Shown: positions 1 through 6,215, counted from the first letter of the stretch. The stretch: 8,173 nucleotides of DNA from Gemmatimonadota bacterium (GCA_023554435.1 JAMJQV010000351.1:1-8173); one strand, 5' to 3'. The notes: generated from the sequence alone by a model not told the origin. Made by a program: numbers and translations.

Positions 1-813
1 CACCAGATCGTGGGGGACGTGGACGCGCTCGGTCCGGGAGCCAGCGCCTTCTCACCCGGGGACCGCGTGGGTGTGGCCTGGCTGCGCGGCACGTGCGGCG
101 CGTGCGCGTACTGCCGCCGCGCTGACGAGAACCTGTGTCCCGACTCCCGTTACACGGGCTATCACGAGAACGGCGGGTACGCGGAGCTCGCGGTCGTGCC
201 CGAGGAGTTCGCGTATCGCATACCGGATCGGTTCGACGAGCTGCAGGCGGCCCCATTGCTGTGCGCCGGGATCATCGGATACAGGGCCCTGCAGCGCGCG
301 GAGGTTCCCGCCGCGGGCCGGCTGGCCCTGTACGGATTCGGGTCGTCCGCGAGCGTGGTGATCCAGATCGCCCTCCACCGCGGCTACGAGGTTCACGTTG
401 TCACGCGAGGCGAGAGTCACCGCCAGCTGGCGCGCGACATGGGAGCGCACTGGGTGGGCCGCGCCGGCGACACACCTCCGGTGGCCGTCGACAGTGCGAT
501 CATCTTCGCCCCGGCGGGCGAAATCGTCCCGGAGGCCCTCCAGGCAGTGCGGAAGGGCGGGACGGTGGCGATGGCCGGCATCTACATGAGCGCCATTCCC
601 GAACTCGACTACGAGGCCCACCTGTTCCACGAGAAGAACCTGCGCAGCGTGGAGGCCAACACGAGGGAAGACGGACGCAATCTGCTTCAGGAGGCGGCGC
701 AGGTCCCGGTGCGGGCCAGGGTGACCACGTTCCCTCTCGAGGAGGCCAATGAAGCCCTGATCCGGTTGAAGAACGACCAGATCGATGGCAGTGCCGTCCT
801 CGTGATGGGCTGA
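1..813 (+). CDS. Zinc-dependent alcohol dehydrogenase (MDR superfamily), 5' end cut by window edge
   Basis: The reading frame is open from base 1 to a TGA at 811-813 and gives 270 residues. The family is usually about 330-350 aa, so roughly 60 N-terminal residues, including the first catalytic Cys, lie outside the window. The visible part starts at HQIVG, which aligns with the GHE zinc-ligand motif; Gln in place of Glu is common in this subfamily. The structural zinc cysteines are at visible residues 32, 35, 38 and 46. A later catalytic zinc Cys is in PLLCAG (C88). The Rossmann nucleotide loop is YGFGSSA (111-117), followed by the second strand VHVVTR. These features fit an NAD(P)-dependent oxidoreductase interconverting alcohols and aldehydes in the cytoplasm; the substrate cannot be read from sequence. 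TR rather than an acidic residue after strand 2 weakly favours NADP(H), which is inference. The gene converges on the serine hydrolase gene with 34 bases between stop codons. Confidence 0.93.
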   Translation, partial: HQIVGDVDALGPGASAFSPGDRVGVAWLRGTCGACAYCRRADENLCPDSRYTGYHENGGYAELAVVPEEFAYRIPDRFDELQAAPLLCAGIIGYRALQRAEVPAAGRLALYGFGSSASVVIQIALHRGYEVHVVTRGESHRQLARDMGAHWVGRAGDTPPVAVDSAIIFAPAGEIVPEALQAVRKGGTVAMAGIYMSAIPELDYEAHLFHEKNLRSVEANTREDGRNLLQEAAQVPVRARVTTFPLEEANEALIRLKNDQIDGSAVLVMG

Positions 814-847
814 CGACGCGCGCCGTCGGCGTCAGGTCCGGACCCGT

Positions 848-1804
848 CTACTCAGCAGCTTCCTCGCTCGCTTCTTCGGCCGCCAGCCGCGCCTCCCAGA
901 TGATGCGGCTGACATCGGAGGCGGCCGCCCGCGTCACCGTTTCGTCTTCCACGCCGCTCGTGAGGATCACCAGGACGTAGGTGGTGCGGCCCGCGGGCAT
1001 CACGATCCCGCCGTCGTGATCGACGGCCGTGATCCACCCGGTCTTGTGCGCCACAGGCGTTCCCTCGGGCAGACCCGCGGGGATGGCGTCATTGAACTCC
1101 TGCCGCAGCAGCGCCTCGATCATCTCGGAGGTAGCCCTTGCCGTGGCCGTCTGTCCGCGCGCGAGGGCGCTGAACAGCTCCAGCAACCCGCGGGCGGTTG
1201 TCGTGTTGTTGAGCCCATTTTCGTACGCGGGAATGTCCTCCACGCCCCGCAGCACCTTCATCCCGTCCGCCCCGAGGTAGGCCAGCATCGGCGCGATCGA
1301 ATCAGGGTCCGCGAGCTCGATCAGGATGTTGGTGGCCAGGTTTGAGGACCGGCTGATCATTCGGTCCATGAGGTCGCGGACCGCCACTTCGGAACCCACC
1401 AGGGAGTACAGGGCGGAATCGCTGTCCTCGTCCGCCGACAGCGAGTATGTGCTGCCGTCGTAGATGCTCGTGAACTCGTTCTTGACCATGATCGCGGAGT
1501 CGAGGTCGAGCTGGCGCCAGTCCGCCATTCGTTGGAGGCGCAGCATTACTGGCACTTTCATCATGCTCGCGGCATGGAATTCAGCGTCGGGATTGATCAG
1601 AAGCTCGTCACGGGTCTGAAGGTCACGGTACGCGACGGCGAACTCGGCGCCCGTTTCGGCCATCCGCTCCGAGATGGCGCGGGCGAGGTCGCTTTCGGTT
1701 CCGGCCTCGGAACGCGCATCGACGTCATCCGTGGAGGGAGCGTCAGACGCGCAGCCGACGTTGAGCGCGAGGACTCCAAGGAGCATGGCCTTCCAGATTC
1801 TCAT
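848..1804 (-). CDS. Class A beta-lactamase-like serine hydrolase, probable lipoprotein
   Basis: 318 aa read on the minus strand from ATG 1804-1802 to TAG 850-848. The N-terminus is a short basic segment and a hydrophobic stretch ending in LNVGC (C18), which resembles a lipobox although Asn at -3 is atypical; residues 19-42 are a polar linker. The penicillin-recognising fold follows: S80-M-M-K83 (SxxK nucleophile), S153-S-N155 (SDN-type motif with Ser for Asp), E195-N-G-L-N199 (matching the Glu166-x-x-Leu-Asn170 deacylation motif of class A enzymes) and K254-T-G256 (KTG). All catalytic elements are therefore present in the right order. The protein probably acts in the periplasm, anchored to a membrane, on beta-lactams or peptidoglycan-like substrates; which one is not decidable here. 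A longer form from an ATG at 1912 is possible, but that extension lacks a signal sequence, whereas 1804 has a good ribosome-binding site. The C-terminus is Ala/Glu-rich. Confidence 0.88.
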   Translation of the reverse strand: MRIWKAMLLGVLALNVGCASDAPSTDDVDARSEAGTESDLARAISERMAETGAEFAVAYRDLQTRDELLINPDAEFHAASMMKVPVMLRLQRMADWRQLDLDSAIMVKNEFTSIYDGSTYSLSADEDSDSALYSLVGSEVAVRDLMDRMISRSSNLATNILIELADPDSIAPMLAYLGADGMKVLRGVEDIPAYENGLNNTTTARGLLELFSALARGQTATARATSEMIEALLRQEFNDAIPAGLPEGTPVAHKTGWITAVDHDGGIVMPAGRTTYVLVILTSGVEDETVTRAAASDVSRIIWEARLAAEEASEEAAE

Positions 1805-1808
1805 CGAA

Positions 1809-1813
1809 CCTCC
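1809..1813 (-). promoter_or_regulatory. Shine-Dalgarno site for the serine hydrolase gene
   Basis: The minus strand reads GGAGG four bases before the ATG at 1804. This is the main reason for choosing that start over the upstream ATG at 1912, because the protein then begins directly with the signal peptide. Confidence 0.75.
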
Positions 1814-1865
1814 AGTCGCGGACCTGCCTCGGGCGAGCCGTGTATTCTCATCGGCGTTCGCACGG

Positions 1866-1901
1866 TTGCCGTTTGCCAAAATGCGCGATGCCGACGATAC
1901 T
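1866..1901 (+). promoter_or_regulatory. Candidate sigma70-type promoter for the metal-receptor gene pair
   Basis: TTGCCA (1873-1878) and GATACT (1896-1901) are separated by 17 bases. They match the -35 consensus at 5 of 6 positions and the -10 consensus at 4 of 6. A second TTGCC lies immediately upstream (1866-1870), giving a tandem TTGCC-GT-TTGCC. Transcription would start near 1908, leaving about 85 bases of leader before the small gene at 1992. In GC-rich DNA such matches arise by chance, so this is tentative. Confidence 0.35.
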
Positions 1902-1918
1902 CCGAACCGCATTTCGGA
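1901..1918. repeat. Inverted repeat TCCGAA-N6-TTCGGA, operator-like
   Basis: Two perfect 6-base arms (1901-1906 and 1913-1918) flank the spacer CCGCAT. The dyad overlaps the last base of the candidate -10 element and covers the predicted transcription start, a typical place for a repressor site. It lies between divergent genes, so it could affect either. It does not match the AT-rich Zur or Fur consensus sequences I know. It could also form a small RNA hairpin. Confidence 0.35.
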
Positions 1919-1991
1919 CAGGCCGTTTACTTACGGGAGTACAGACTTGGCACCAGGGGCGGACACTAAAGGGCCAGCGACATCCTCGCCA

Positions 1992-2264
1992 ATGGCGGCT
2001 CGTCGTGTGTTGTCCCTGTTCTTCGTCTCCCTGCTATGGCTCGGGTTCGCCGCCTCGGCGACACACAATCACGACGGCGGAGCGAAACCGGCTTCCTGCG
2101 CGGTGTGCCACGTCGGCGCGGAGCCCGCGCTCGACGCCCCAGCCGAGGCACTGCTGCCCGAGACCTCTCCGCAGGTCTCGGCTTCCCCGCTTCCCCTGCC
2201 GGCGAGGCCATTCGACCATCGGCGTCCCGGGGCCGTTCTCGGGCCGCGCGCTCCCCCAGCCTGA
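1992..2264 (+). CDS. Small exported protein with HxH and CxxCH motif, putative metal binder
   Basis: 90 aa from ATG 1992-1994 to TGA 2262-2264. The start is chosen because the protein then opens with a textbook signal peptide: two arginines at residues 4-5, a hydrophobic core at about 6-20, and A-S-A at 21-23 as a likely cleavage site. No clear Shine-Dalgarno sequence precedes it, and the frame is open further upstream. The mature part begins with H25-N-H27 and then has C36-A-V-C39-H40, followed by a Pro/Ala-rich tail without recognisable structure. His and Cys in this spacing suggest binding of a transition metal such as zinc or copper in the periplasm. Small His/Cys proteins of this sort are often found beside metal-related TonB receptors, and here the receptor gene begins 90 bases downstream, so co-transcription is likely. 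CxxCH also matches the heme c signature, but nothing else in the protein looks like a cytochrome. I cannot name a family with certainty. Confidence 0.65.
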   Translation: MAARRVLSLFFVSLLWLGFAASATHNHDGGAKPASCAVCHVGAEPALDAPAEALLPETSPQVSASPLPLPARPFDHRRPGAVLGPRAPPA

Positions 2265-2343
2265 TCTTCTTCCAGCACACGTGAGAGTCGTGCCGGCGGT
2301 GGCCCTGGCCTCGCCGTGCGCGTTGTCTTTGCTGAAAAGGATC

Positions 2344-2348
2344 AGGAG
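2344..2348 (+). promoter_or_regulatory. Shine-Dalgarno site for the TonB receptor gene
   Basis: AGGAG lies six bases ahead of ATG 2355. It fixes the start at 2355 rather than the in-frame GTG at 2316, and the protein then begins with its signal peptide. Confidence 0.8.
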
Positions 2349-2354
2349 ACACGA

Positions 2355-4634
2355 ATGCAACTTGGAGTGACAGGAGCAAGGGCGCTTGCCGCCCTCGCCA
2401 GCGTGTTCCTTGGCATAGCGATCGCTGCGCCGGACGCCGCCGCGCAGCAGCCCACGGCGACGATCACGGGAGTCGTGGTGACTCCCTCGGGAGCGCCAGC
2501 CGCCGACGTCGCGGTGCGCGTGCCCGGGCTCGGACGACACTACCACACGGACGAGCGGGGACGGTTCGAGATCACGGCGCCGCCGGGCAGCTATGCCATA
2601 GAGATTTCGAGCATACAGTTCGGCCGGGCGACCCGTCGCGTGCAAGTAGAGTCGGGTGACGAGCTGGAGCTGACGATCGAGCTGGAGCCGGCGTTCCACG
2701 CTGAGCCTCTCATCGCCAGCGTCGGACCGGAGGGCAGAACGCAGACGGAGCTCTACCAGCCCACGGACGTGGTGGCCGGGCGGGAGCTCATGGAGCTGGG
2801 AAGGAACAGCCTCGGGGAGACCCTCTCTGAGCGGCCCGGAATCAACTCCACCTATTACGGACCCGGATCCAGCCGGCCCGTAATCCGAGGTCTCCAGGGT
2901 GATCGGGTGCGCACCCTTCAGTCAGGCGTGAGCACGGGAGACGTCTCGGCCAGCGGCCCGGATCACGCCGTGGCGACTGAGCCGCTTCTCGCCGGCCAGA
3001 TCGAGATCCTGCGCGGGCCCTCGACGTTGCTGTACGGAAGCTCCGCGATCGGGGGAGCCGTGAACTCCATCGATCCCCGAATCCCGCGCGAGAGATCGCC
3101 GCACGCCATAAGCGGCTTTGCCCAGGTACAGGGCGCCACCGTGAGCGATGAGCTGAACGGCGCGGCGTCGCTCAACGGCTCGTTTGGGGCAGTGGGCTGG
3201 CACGCCAGCGGCCTGGTGCGCGAGACCTCCGACTACTCGATTCCGGGCTTCGCCGAGGTGAATCCCGAGCCGGGCGAGGAAGAACCGGGCACCCTCGAGA
3301 ACAGCGCCCTCGAGACGCTCACCGGCTCGCTGGGGGCTTCGTGGGTCGGCTCGGCAGGATACATCGGGGCGGCCTTCACCGGGTACGGAACGAAGTACGG
3401 CATCCCGGGGCACGAGCACGGCCACGAGGAGGGCGAGGAAGAGGAGGAGCACGCCGAAGAGGAGGGAGGCGTGCAGCTCGATCTCGATCAGACACGGTTC
3501 GATCTCGAGGGCCGCTGGAACTTCGGGGGTGGCGTGATCCGACAGACGAAGCTACGGGCCGGGTACGCCGACTACACCCACCAGGAGCTCGAGGGCACGG
3601 AGGTCGGCACGCGCTTCGACACTGACGAGTTCGAGGGAAGACTCGAGGCCACGCACGCGCCCCTCGGATCGATCACGGGGACCTGGGGCATCCAGTACGG
3701 CAACCGCAGTCTCAAGGCCGAGGGAGAAGAAGCCTTCATCCCGGAAACCGACACCAATGCATTCGCCGCGTTCCTGTACGAGGAGATTCCCGTCAACGGC
3801 CTCAAGTTCGGCGTCGGTGCCCGCTGGGAAACGGCGGACAATCAGACCGTCGAAGGCCTGGAGCGCACCAACAGCGGCCTCTCGGGCTCGCTGGGCATCA
3901 ACTGGGCCGCGTCGGAAGCCGTGACTCTGACGGCGACGGGCTCCCGGTCGACGAAGCTCCCTTCCGCCGAGGAGCTCTTCTCGGACGGCCCCCACGTGGC
4001 CACCCGGCTGTACGAGATCGGTGACCCCGATCTCGAGAACGAGATCGGCTACAGCGGTGACGCTGCGGTCATCGTCACGCAGGGGCCGGTCACGGGACAG
4101 GTGGCGGGCTTCGTGAATTCCTTCGACAACTTCATCTTCCTGATGCCGACGGACTCCGTGGAGGACGGCCTCACGGTCGCCATGTTCGAGCAGGCCGACG
4201 CCCTGTTCTACGGGTTCGAACTGAGCCTCCAGGTCTCGCTCGTGCACCAGCCGAACAACCACCTCGCCCTCACGGGCTTCAGCGACTACGTGTGGGCCGA
4301 AGAGCGGCAGGCGGAGGGGCCGTTGCCGTACATACCGCCGCTGCGATGGGGAGCGGGTGCACTCTGGGAGTATGATCGCTGGCGCGCCACGCTGGACGTA
4401 CGCCGCACCGAGGAGCAGGATCGCGTCGCCGAGTTCGAGACTCCGACGCCGGGGTACACGTTCCTGAACGCATCGGTGAGCTACGCCTTCTTCACCGGCA
4501 GGCTCGTACACGAGATCTCGCTTCGAGGAACCAACCTCACGGACCAGGAAGCCCGAAATCACGTGTCCCTGCTCAAGGACATCGCACCCCTGCCGGGGCG
4601 TGACATCCGCCTCACGTACCGGCTCCTGTTCTAG
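2355..4634 (+). CDS. TonB-dependent outer-membrane receptor, ZnuD-like (probable zinc/metal uptake)
   Basis: 759 aa. A signal peptide occupies about residues 1-30 (hydrophobic core, then DAAAQQ). Residues 34-112 form a carboxypeptidase-regulatory-like beta-sandwich (TITGVVV...G.Y.I.ISSIQFG). The plug is at about 135-240 and contains VIRGL, PDHAVATEPL, IEILRGPSTLLYGSSAIGGAVN; this PDHA...LRGP.TLLYGS series is characteristic of ZnuD-type receptors. The rest is a 22-strand-type barrel ending in the aromatic residue F759, as outer-membrane barrels do. After YGIPGH, residues 353-371 form a His/Glu-rich stretch with H353, H355, H357 and H366, likely a surface loop that captures metal, comparable to the His-rich loop in ZnuD. 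The protein would import a metal ion or metal complex using the energy of TonB-ExbBD, which is not encoded here. The metal is inferred; zinc is the best guess, with copper, nickel or cobalt possible. It probably forms an operon with the small His/Cys protein upstream. Confidence 0.92.
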   Translation: MQLGVTGARALAALASVFLGIAIAAPDAAAQQPTATITGVVVTPSGAPAADVAVRVPGLGRHYHTDERGRFEITAPPGSYAIEISSIQFGRATRRVQVESGDELELTIELEPAFHAEPLIASVGPEGRTQTELYQPTDVVAGRELMELGRNSLGETLSERPGINSTYYGPGSSRPVIRGLQGDRVRTLQSGVSTGDVSASGPDHAVATEPLLAGQIEILRGPSTLLYGSSAIGGAVNSIDPRIPRERSPHAISGFAQVQGATVSDELNGAASLNGSFGAVGWHASGLVRETSDYSIPGFAEVNPEPGEEEPGTLENSALETLTGSLGASWVGSAGYIGAAFTGYGTKYGIPGHEHGHEEGEEEEEHAEEEGGVQLDLDQTRFDLEGRWNFGGGVIRQTKLRAGYADYTHQELEGTEVGTRFDTDEFEGRLEATHAPLGSITGTWGIQYGNRSLKAEGEEAFIPETDTNAFAAFLYEEIPVNGLKFGVGARWETADNQTVEGLERTNSGLSGSLGINWAASEAVTLTATGSRSTKLPSAEELFSDGPHVATRLYEIGDPDLENEIGYSGDAAVIVTQGPVTGQVAGFVNSFDNFIFLMPTDSVEDGLTVAMFEQADALFYGFELSLQVSLVHQPNNHLALTGFSDYVWAEERQAEGPLPYIPPLRWGAGALWEYDRWRATLDVRRTEEQDRVAEFETPTPGYTFLNASVSYAFFTGRLVHEISLRGTNLTDQEARNHVSLLKDIAPLPGRDIRLTYRLLF

Positions 4635-4659
4635 CCGGTGCTCGTACTGTGAGGGGACC

Positions 4660-4681
4660 GGCCGGGCCGGATGGCCCGGCC
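4660..4681 (+). terminator. GC-rich hairpin downstream of the receptor gene
   Basis: A perfect 9-bp stem, GGCCGGGCC (4660-4668) with GGCCCGGCC (4673-4681), is closed by a GGAT loop and begins 25 bases after the receptor stop codon. There is no T-tract after it, so it is not a canonical intrinsic terminator. It may stabilise the 3' end or assist Rho-dependent termination before the rho promoter. Confidence 0.5.
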
Positions 4682-4697
4682 CGGAATTGACGCGAGG

Positions 4698-4725
4698 TTG
4701 ATTCCGGGCGCGAGTGTGGTATGAT
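4698..4725 (+). promoter_or_regulatory. Extended -10 sigma70-type promoter for rho
   Basis: TTGATT (4698-4703) and TATGAT (4720-4725) are spaced by 16 bases, and the bases just before the -10 are TGG, giving the extended TGN motif. The -10 matches consensus at 5 of 6 positions, and the following ATTAATG is the most AT-rich spot in the gap. The start would be near 4731-4733, giving a leader of about 210 bases before rho. Confidence 0.6.
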
Positions 4726-4731
4726 TAATGC

Positions 4732-4773
4732 CTCGATCGAAGCACGATTCGCCGGGAGGCGGTCGCGATCGAG
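4732..4773 (+). promoter_or_regulatory. Stem-loop at the predicted 5' end of the rho mRNA, GNRA tetraloop
   Basis: CTCGATCG (4732-4739) pairs perfectly with CGATCGAG (4766-4773). Inside, after a 5-base bulge (4740-4744), CGA (4745-4747) pairs with TCG (4763-4765). After a single bulged T, 4749-4753 pairs with 4758-4762, including one G-T wobble. The loop is GGGA, which fits the stable GNRA tetraloop rule. That makes 16 base pairs in total. Because it begins within a base or two of the predicted transcription start, it could protect the mRNA 5' end or act as a regulatory structure for rho. The pairing was found by eye and has not been checked by folding energy or alignment. Confidence 0.5.
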
Positions 4774-4944
4774 CCGACCCGCGGCTCCGCCGGGGATCCC
4801 CCTCAGGTCCGTCGGGTTCTATGGTAGCCCCATGCTGCTTCTGTTTCGATCCACATGGTCGCAACAGCGGACGCCCGGGGTGTCTTGTTTTCCTTGACCG
4901 GCGAGCACCTTCGCGGGTCGATCAGCAAATAGAACGGAAATGAA
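4774..4944 (+). other. Rest of the rho leader, no convincing gene
   Basis: With the upstream part this makes a 310-base gap between coding regions. It contains a perfect palindrome GGGGATCCCC (4792-4801), a weak 5-bp pairing CCGAC/GTCGG (4774-4778 with 4811-4815), and a pyrimidine-rich patch at about 4881-4893 before rho. A frame from ATG 4820 would give a 40-residue peptide ending at 4943, two bases before the rho start, but it lacks a Shine-Dalgarno site and resembles nothing I know. A separate ATG at 4940 gives only Met-Lys-stop, overlapping the rho GTG. Leader control of rho by its own product is known in Escherichia coli, so this region may be regulatory. Confidence 0.4.
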
Positions 4945-6087
4945 GTGACGAACGAAGGAACCCTCGGGGTGCTCGAAGTCCTCGGCGGAAAGTCGGGATT
5001 CATCCGGCGAAAGCACATGAGCTACACGCCCAGCGATGACGACATCTACGTCGGGCAACGCCTGATCCACAAGCACAAGCTGCGCTCGGGCGATGAACTG
5101 GAAGGAGAGGTCGGAAACCCGCCGGGAAGCGGCAAGAGTCCTCCTCTCAAGCGCGTGTTTACCGTCAACGGTGTGCCCGTCGAACAACTGGGCAATCGGC
5201 GCGACTTCAGGAGACTCTCGGCGCAGCACCCGAAAGAGCAGCTGAAGCTGGAATGCGGCCTCACCCGGCGGGGTGAGCCCGATCCCACCAACCGGATCAT
5301 CGACCTGTTCTGCCCACTGGGCAAAGGGCAGCGTGCGATGATCGTGGCACCTTCCAAGGCCGGGAAGACGATGGTTTTGCAGGCGATCGCCGAGGGCATC
5401 GTCAAGAACTACCCGGAGTCATCGGTATTCATCCTCCTGGTGGACGAGCGTCCCGAAGAGGTGACCGAGATGGAAGCGTGCGGCTACGGCGAAGTGGTGG
5501 CCTCGAGCTTCGACTATCCGCCCGAGCGGCACGTGCAGGTTGCCGAGATCACGCTTGAGCGTGCCCGCCGCAGGGCGGAAATGGGCCAGGATGTGGTGAT
5601 CATCCTCGATTCGATCACCCGCCTCGCGCGGGCCTACAACATGGTCGAGAGTGGAACTGGCCGGACGTTGTCCGGGGGACTCGACGCCGGCTCGCTGGAC
5701 AAGCCGAAGCGTTTCCTCGGAAGTGCCCGCTACATCGATCCCGCCGAGGGCGGAGGGTCGCTGACGATCATCGCCACGGCGCTGGTGGACACCGGCTCCC
5801 GCATGGACCAGGTGATCTTCGAGGAGTTCAAGGGTACCGGGAACAGCGAACTGGTCCTGAGTCGCGAACTCGCGGACCGGCGCACTTTCCCTGCGATCGA
5901 TCTCAATGCCAGCGCCACGCGACGGGAGGAACTGCTTCTGTCGGATGCGGCGCTTACGGCTTCGCATGCCATGCGGCGGGAACTGAGCGGTCACTCCGAA
6001 GTGGATGCCATGGCCGACGTACTCGGGATCATGAAGCGGACCTCCAGCAACGCGGTACTCCTCGACAAGATCGCGACACGCATCTAG
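4945..6087 (+). CDS. rho: Transcription termination factor Rho, short form lacking the N-terminal Rho_N domain
   Basis: 380 aa from GTG 4945-4947 to TAG 6085-6087, against about 419 aa for the E. coli protein. The start is forced: an in-frame TAG lies at 4930-4932 and GTG 4945 is the first start after it, preceded by a weak GGAA (4936-4939). Rho is a hexameric RNA-dependent ATPase helicase that binds nascent RNA and releases RNA polymerase. The protein begins directly with the cold-shock-like RNA-binding domain (residues 8-75: GVLEVL, KSGFIRR, DDDIYV). The ATPase core follows: Walker A APSKAGKT (135-142), VDERPEEVTEM (166-176), Walker B VVIILD (217-222) with SITRLARAYN, the Q-loop segment GGGSLTIIATALVDTGS (269-285), and the R-loop EEFKGTGN (293-300). 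The core is fully conserved. Departures from E. coli Rho are the missing helical Rho_N domain, loss of several primary-site RNA contacts, and three extra residues in ARYIDPAEGGGS before the Q-loop. Confidence 0.97.
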   Translation: MTNEGTLGVLEVLGGKSGFIRRKHMSYTPSDDDIYVGQRLIHKHKLRSGDELEGEVGNPPGSGKSPPLKRVFTVNGVPVEQLGNRRDFRRLSAQHPKEQLKLECGLTRRGEPDPTNRIIDLFCPLGKGQRAMIVAPSKAGKTMVLQAIAEGIVKNYPESSVFILLVDERPEEVTEMEACGYGEVVASSFDYPPERHVQVAEITLERARRRAEMGQDVVIILDSITRLARAYNMVESGTGRTLSGGLDAGSLDKPKRFLGSARYIDPAEGGGSLTIIATALVDTGSRMDQVIFEEFKGTGNSELVLSRELADRRTFPAIDLNASATRREELLLSDAALTASHAMRRELSGHSEVDAMADVLGIMKRTSSNAVLLDKIATRI

Positions 6088-6098
6088 CATAGACACCT

Positions 6099-6108
6099 TC
6101 GAATTCGA
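6099..6108. repeat. 10-bp palindrome between rho and glgP
   Basis: TCGAATTCGA is a perfect palindrome 12 bases after the rho stop codon, immediately before the large hairpin. ACACC (6093-6097) and GGTGT (6115-6119) flank it and could pair, an arrangement that would compete with the downstream stem. The role is unknown and it could be chance. Confidence 0.3.
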
Positions 6109-6109
6109 T

Positions 6110-6149
6110 GACCCGGTGTGGAGGCGACAAAACAGCCTCCCGCCGGGTC
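6110..6149 (+). terminator. Strong two-part hairpin after rho, terminator or attenuator without T-tract
   Basis: GACCCGG (6110-6116) pairs with CCGGGTC (6143-6149). After a small internal loop (TGT opposite CG), GGAGGC (6120-6125) pairs with GCCTCC (6135-6140) around a 9-base A-rich loop (6126-6134). That gives 13 GC-rich pairs, all perfect. No run of T follows, so classical intrinsic termination is unlikely. It ends 66 bases before glgP and could insulate rho from glgP or act in the glgP leader. Confidence 0.55.
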
Positions 6150-6162
6150 GTGCGTCGATGGA

Positions 6163-6172
6163 CCGATATCGG
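6163..6172. repeat. 10-bp palindrome upstream of glgP
   Basis: CCGATATCGG is a perfect palindrome 43 bases before the glgP ATG. Its position between the hairpin and the gene would suit a protein-binding site, but no known operator is recognised and no clear promoter accompanies it. Confidence 0.3.
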
Positions 6173-6215
6173 CCAGGTCTTCGACGCGGGCGAAACAACG
6201 GACGGCGATGGGTGA

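Noticed and set aside
52..630. A 192-codon minus-strand frame opposite the alcohol dehydrogenase
   Set aside because: It is a shadow frame; all zinc and nucleotide-binding motifs are on the plus strand.
811..844. Short dyads between the convergent alcohol dehydrogenase and serine hydrolase genes, including the palindrome GGTCCGGACC (835-844), as a bidirectional terminator
   Set aside because: The stems are short or interrupted and no T-tract is present on either strand, so the evidence is too weak to list as a terminator.
2097..2111. CxxCH in the small exported protein as a cytochrome c heme site
   Set aside because: The protein is only 90 aa, the region after CxxCH is Pro/Ala-rich without a plausible axial Met and helical fold, and the neighbouring receptor points to metal binding instead.
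2034..2699. A 221-codon minus-strand frame across the small gene and the receptor 5' end
   Set aside because: It overlaps two plus-strand genes with signal peptides and a clear ribosome-binding site, and its product is Arg/Gly-rich low-complexity sequence typical of a shadow.
3552..4562. A 336-codon open frame on the minus strand opposite the TonB receptor
   Set aside because: It is a frame shadow of the receptor barrel with no domain or ribosome-binding evidence.
4728..4943. A 71-codon frame just ahead of rho as a leader peptide like E. coli rhoL
   Set aside because: Its first ATG lies within the predicted promoter, its second (4820) has no Shine-Dalgarno site, and the sequence resembles neither rhoL nor a Rho_N domain. 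It is kept only as part of the leader description.
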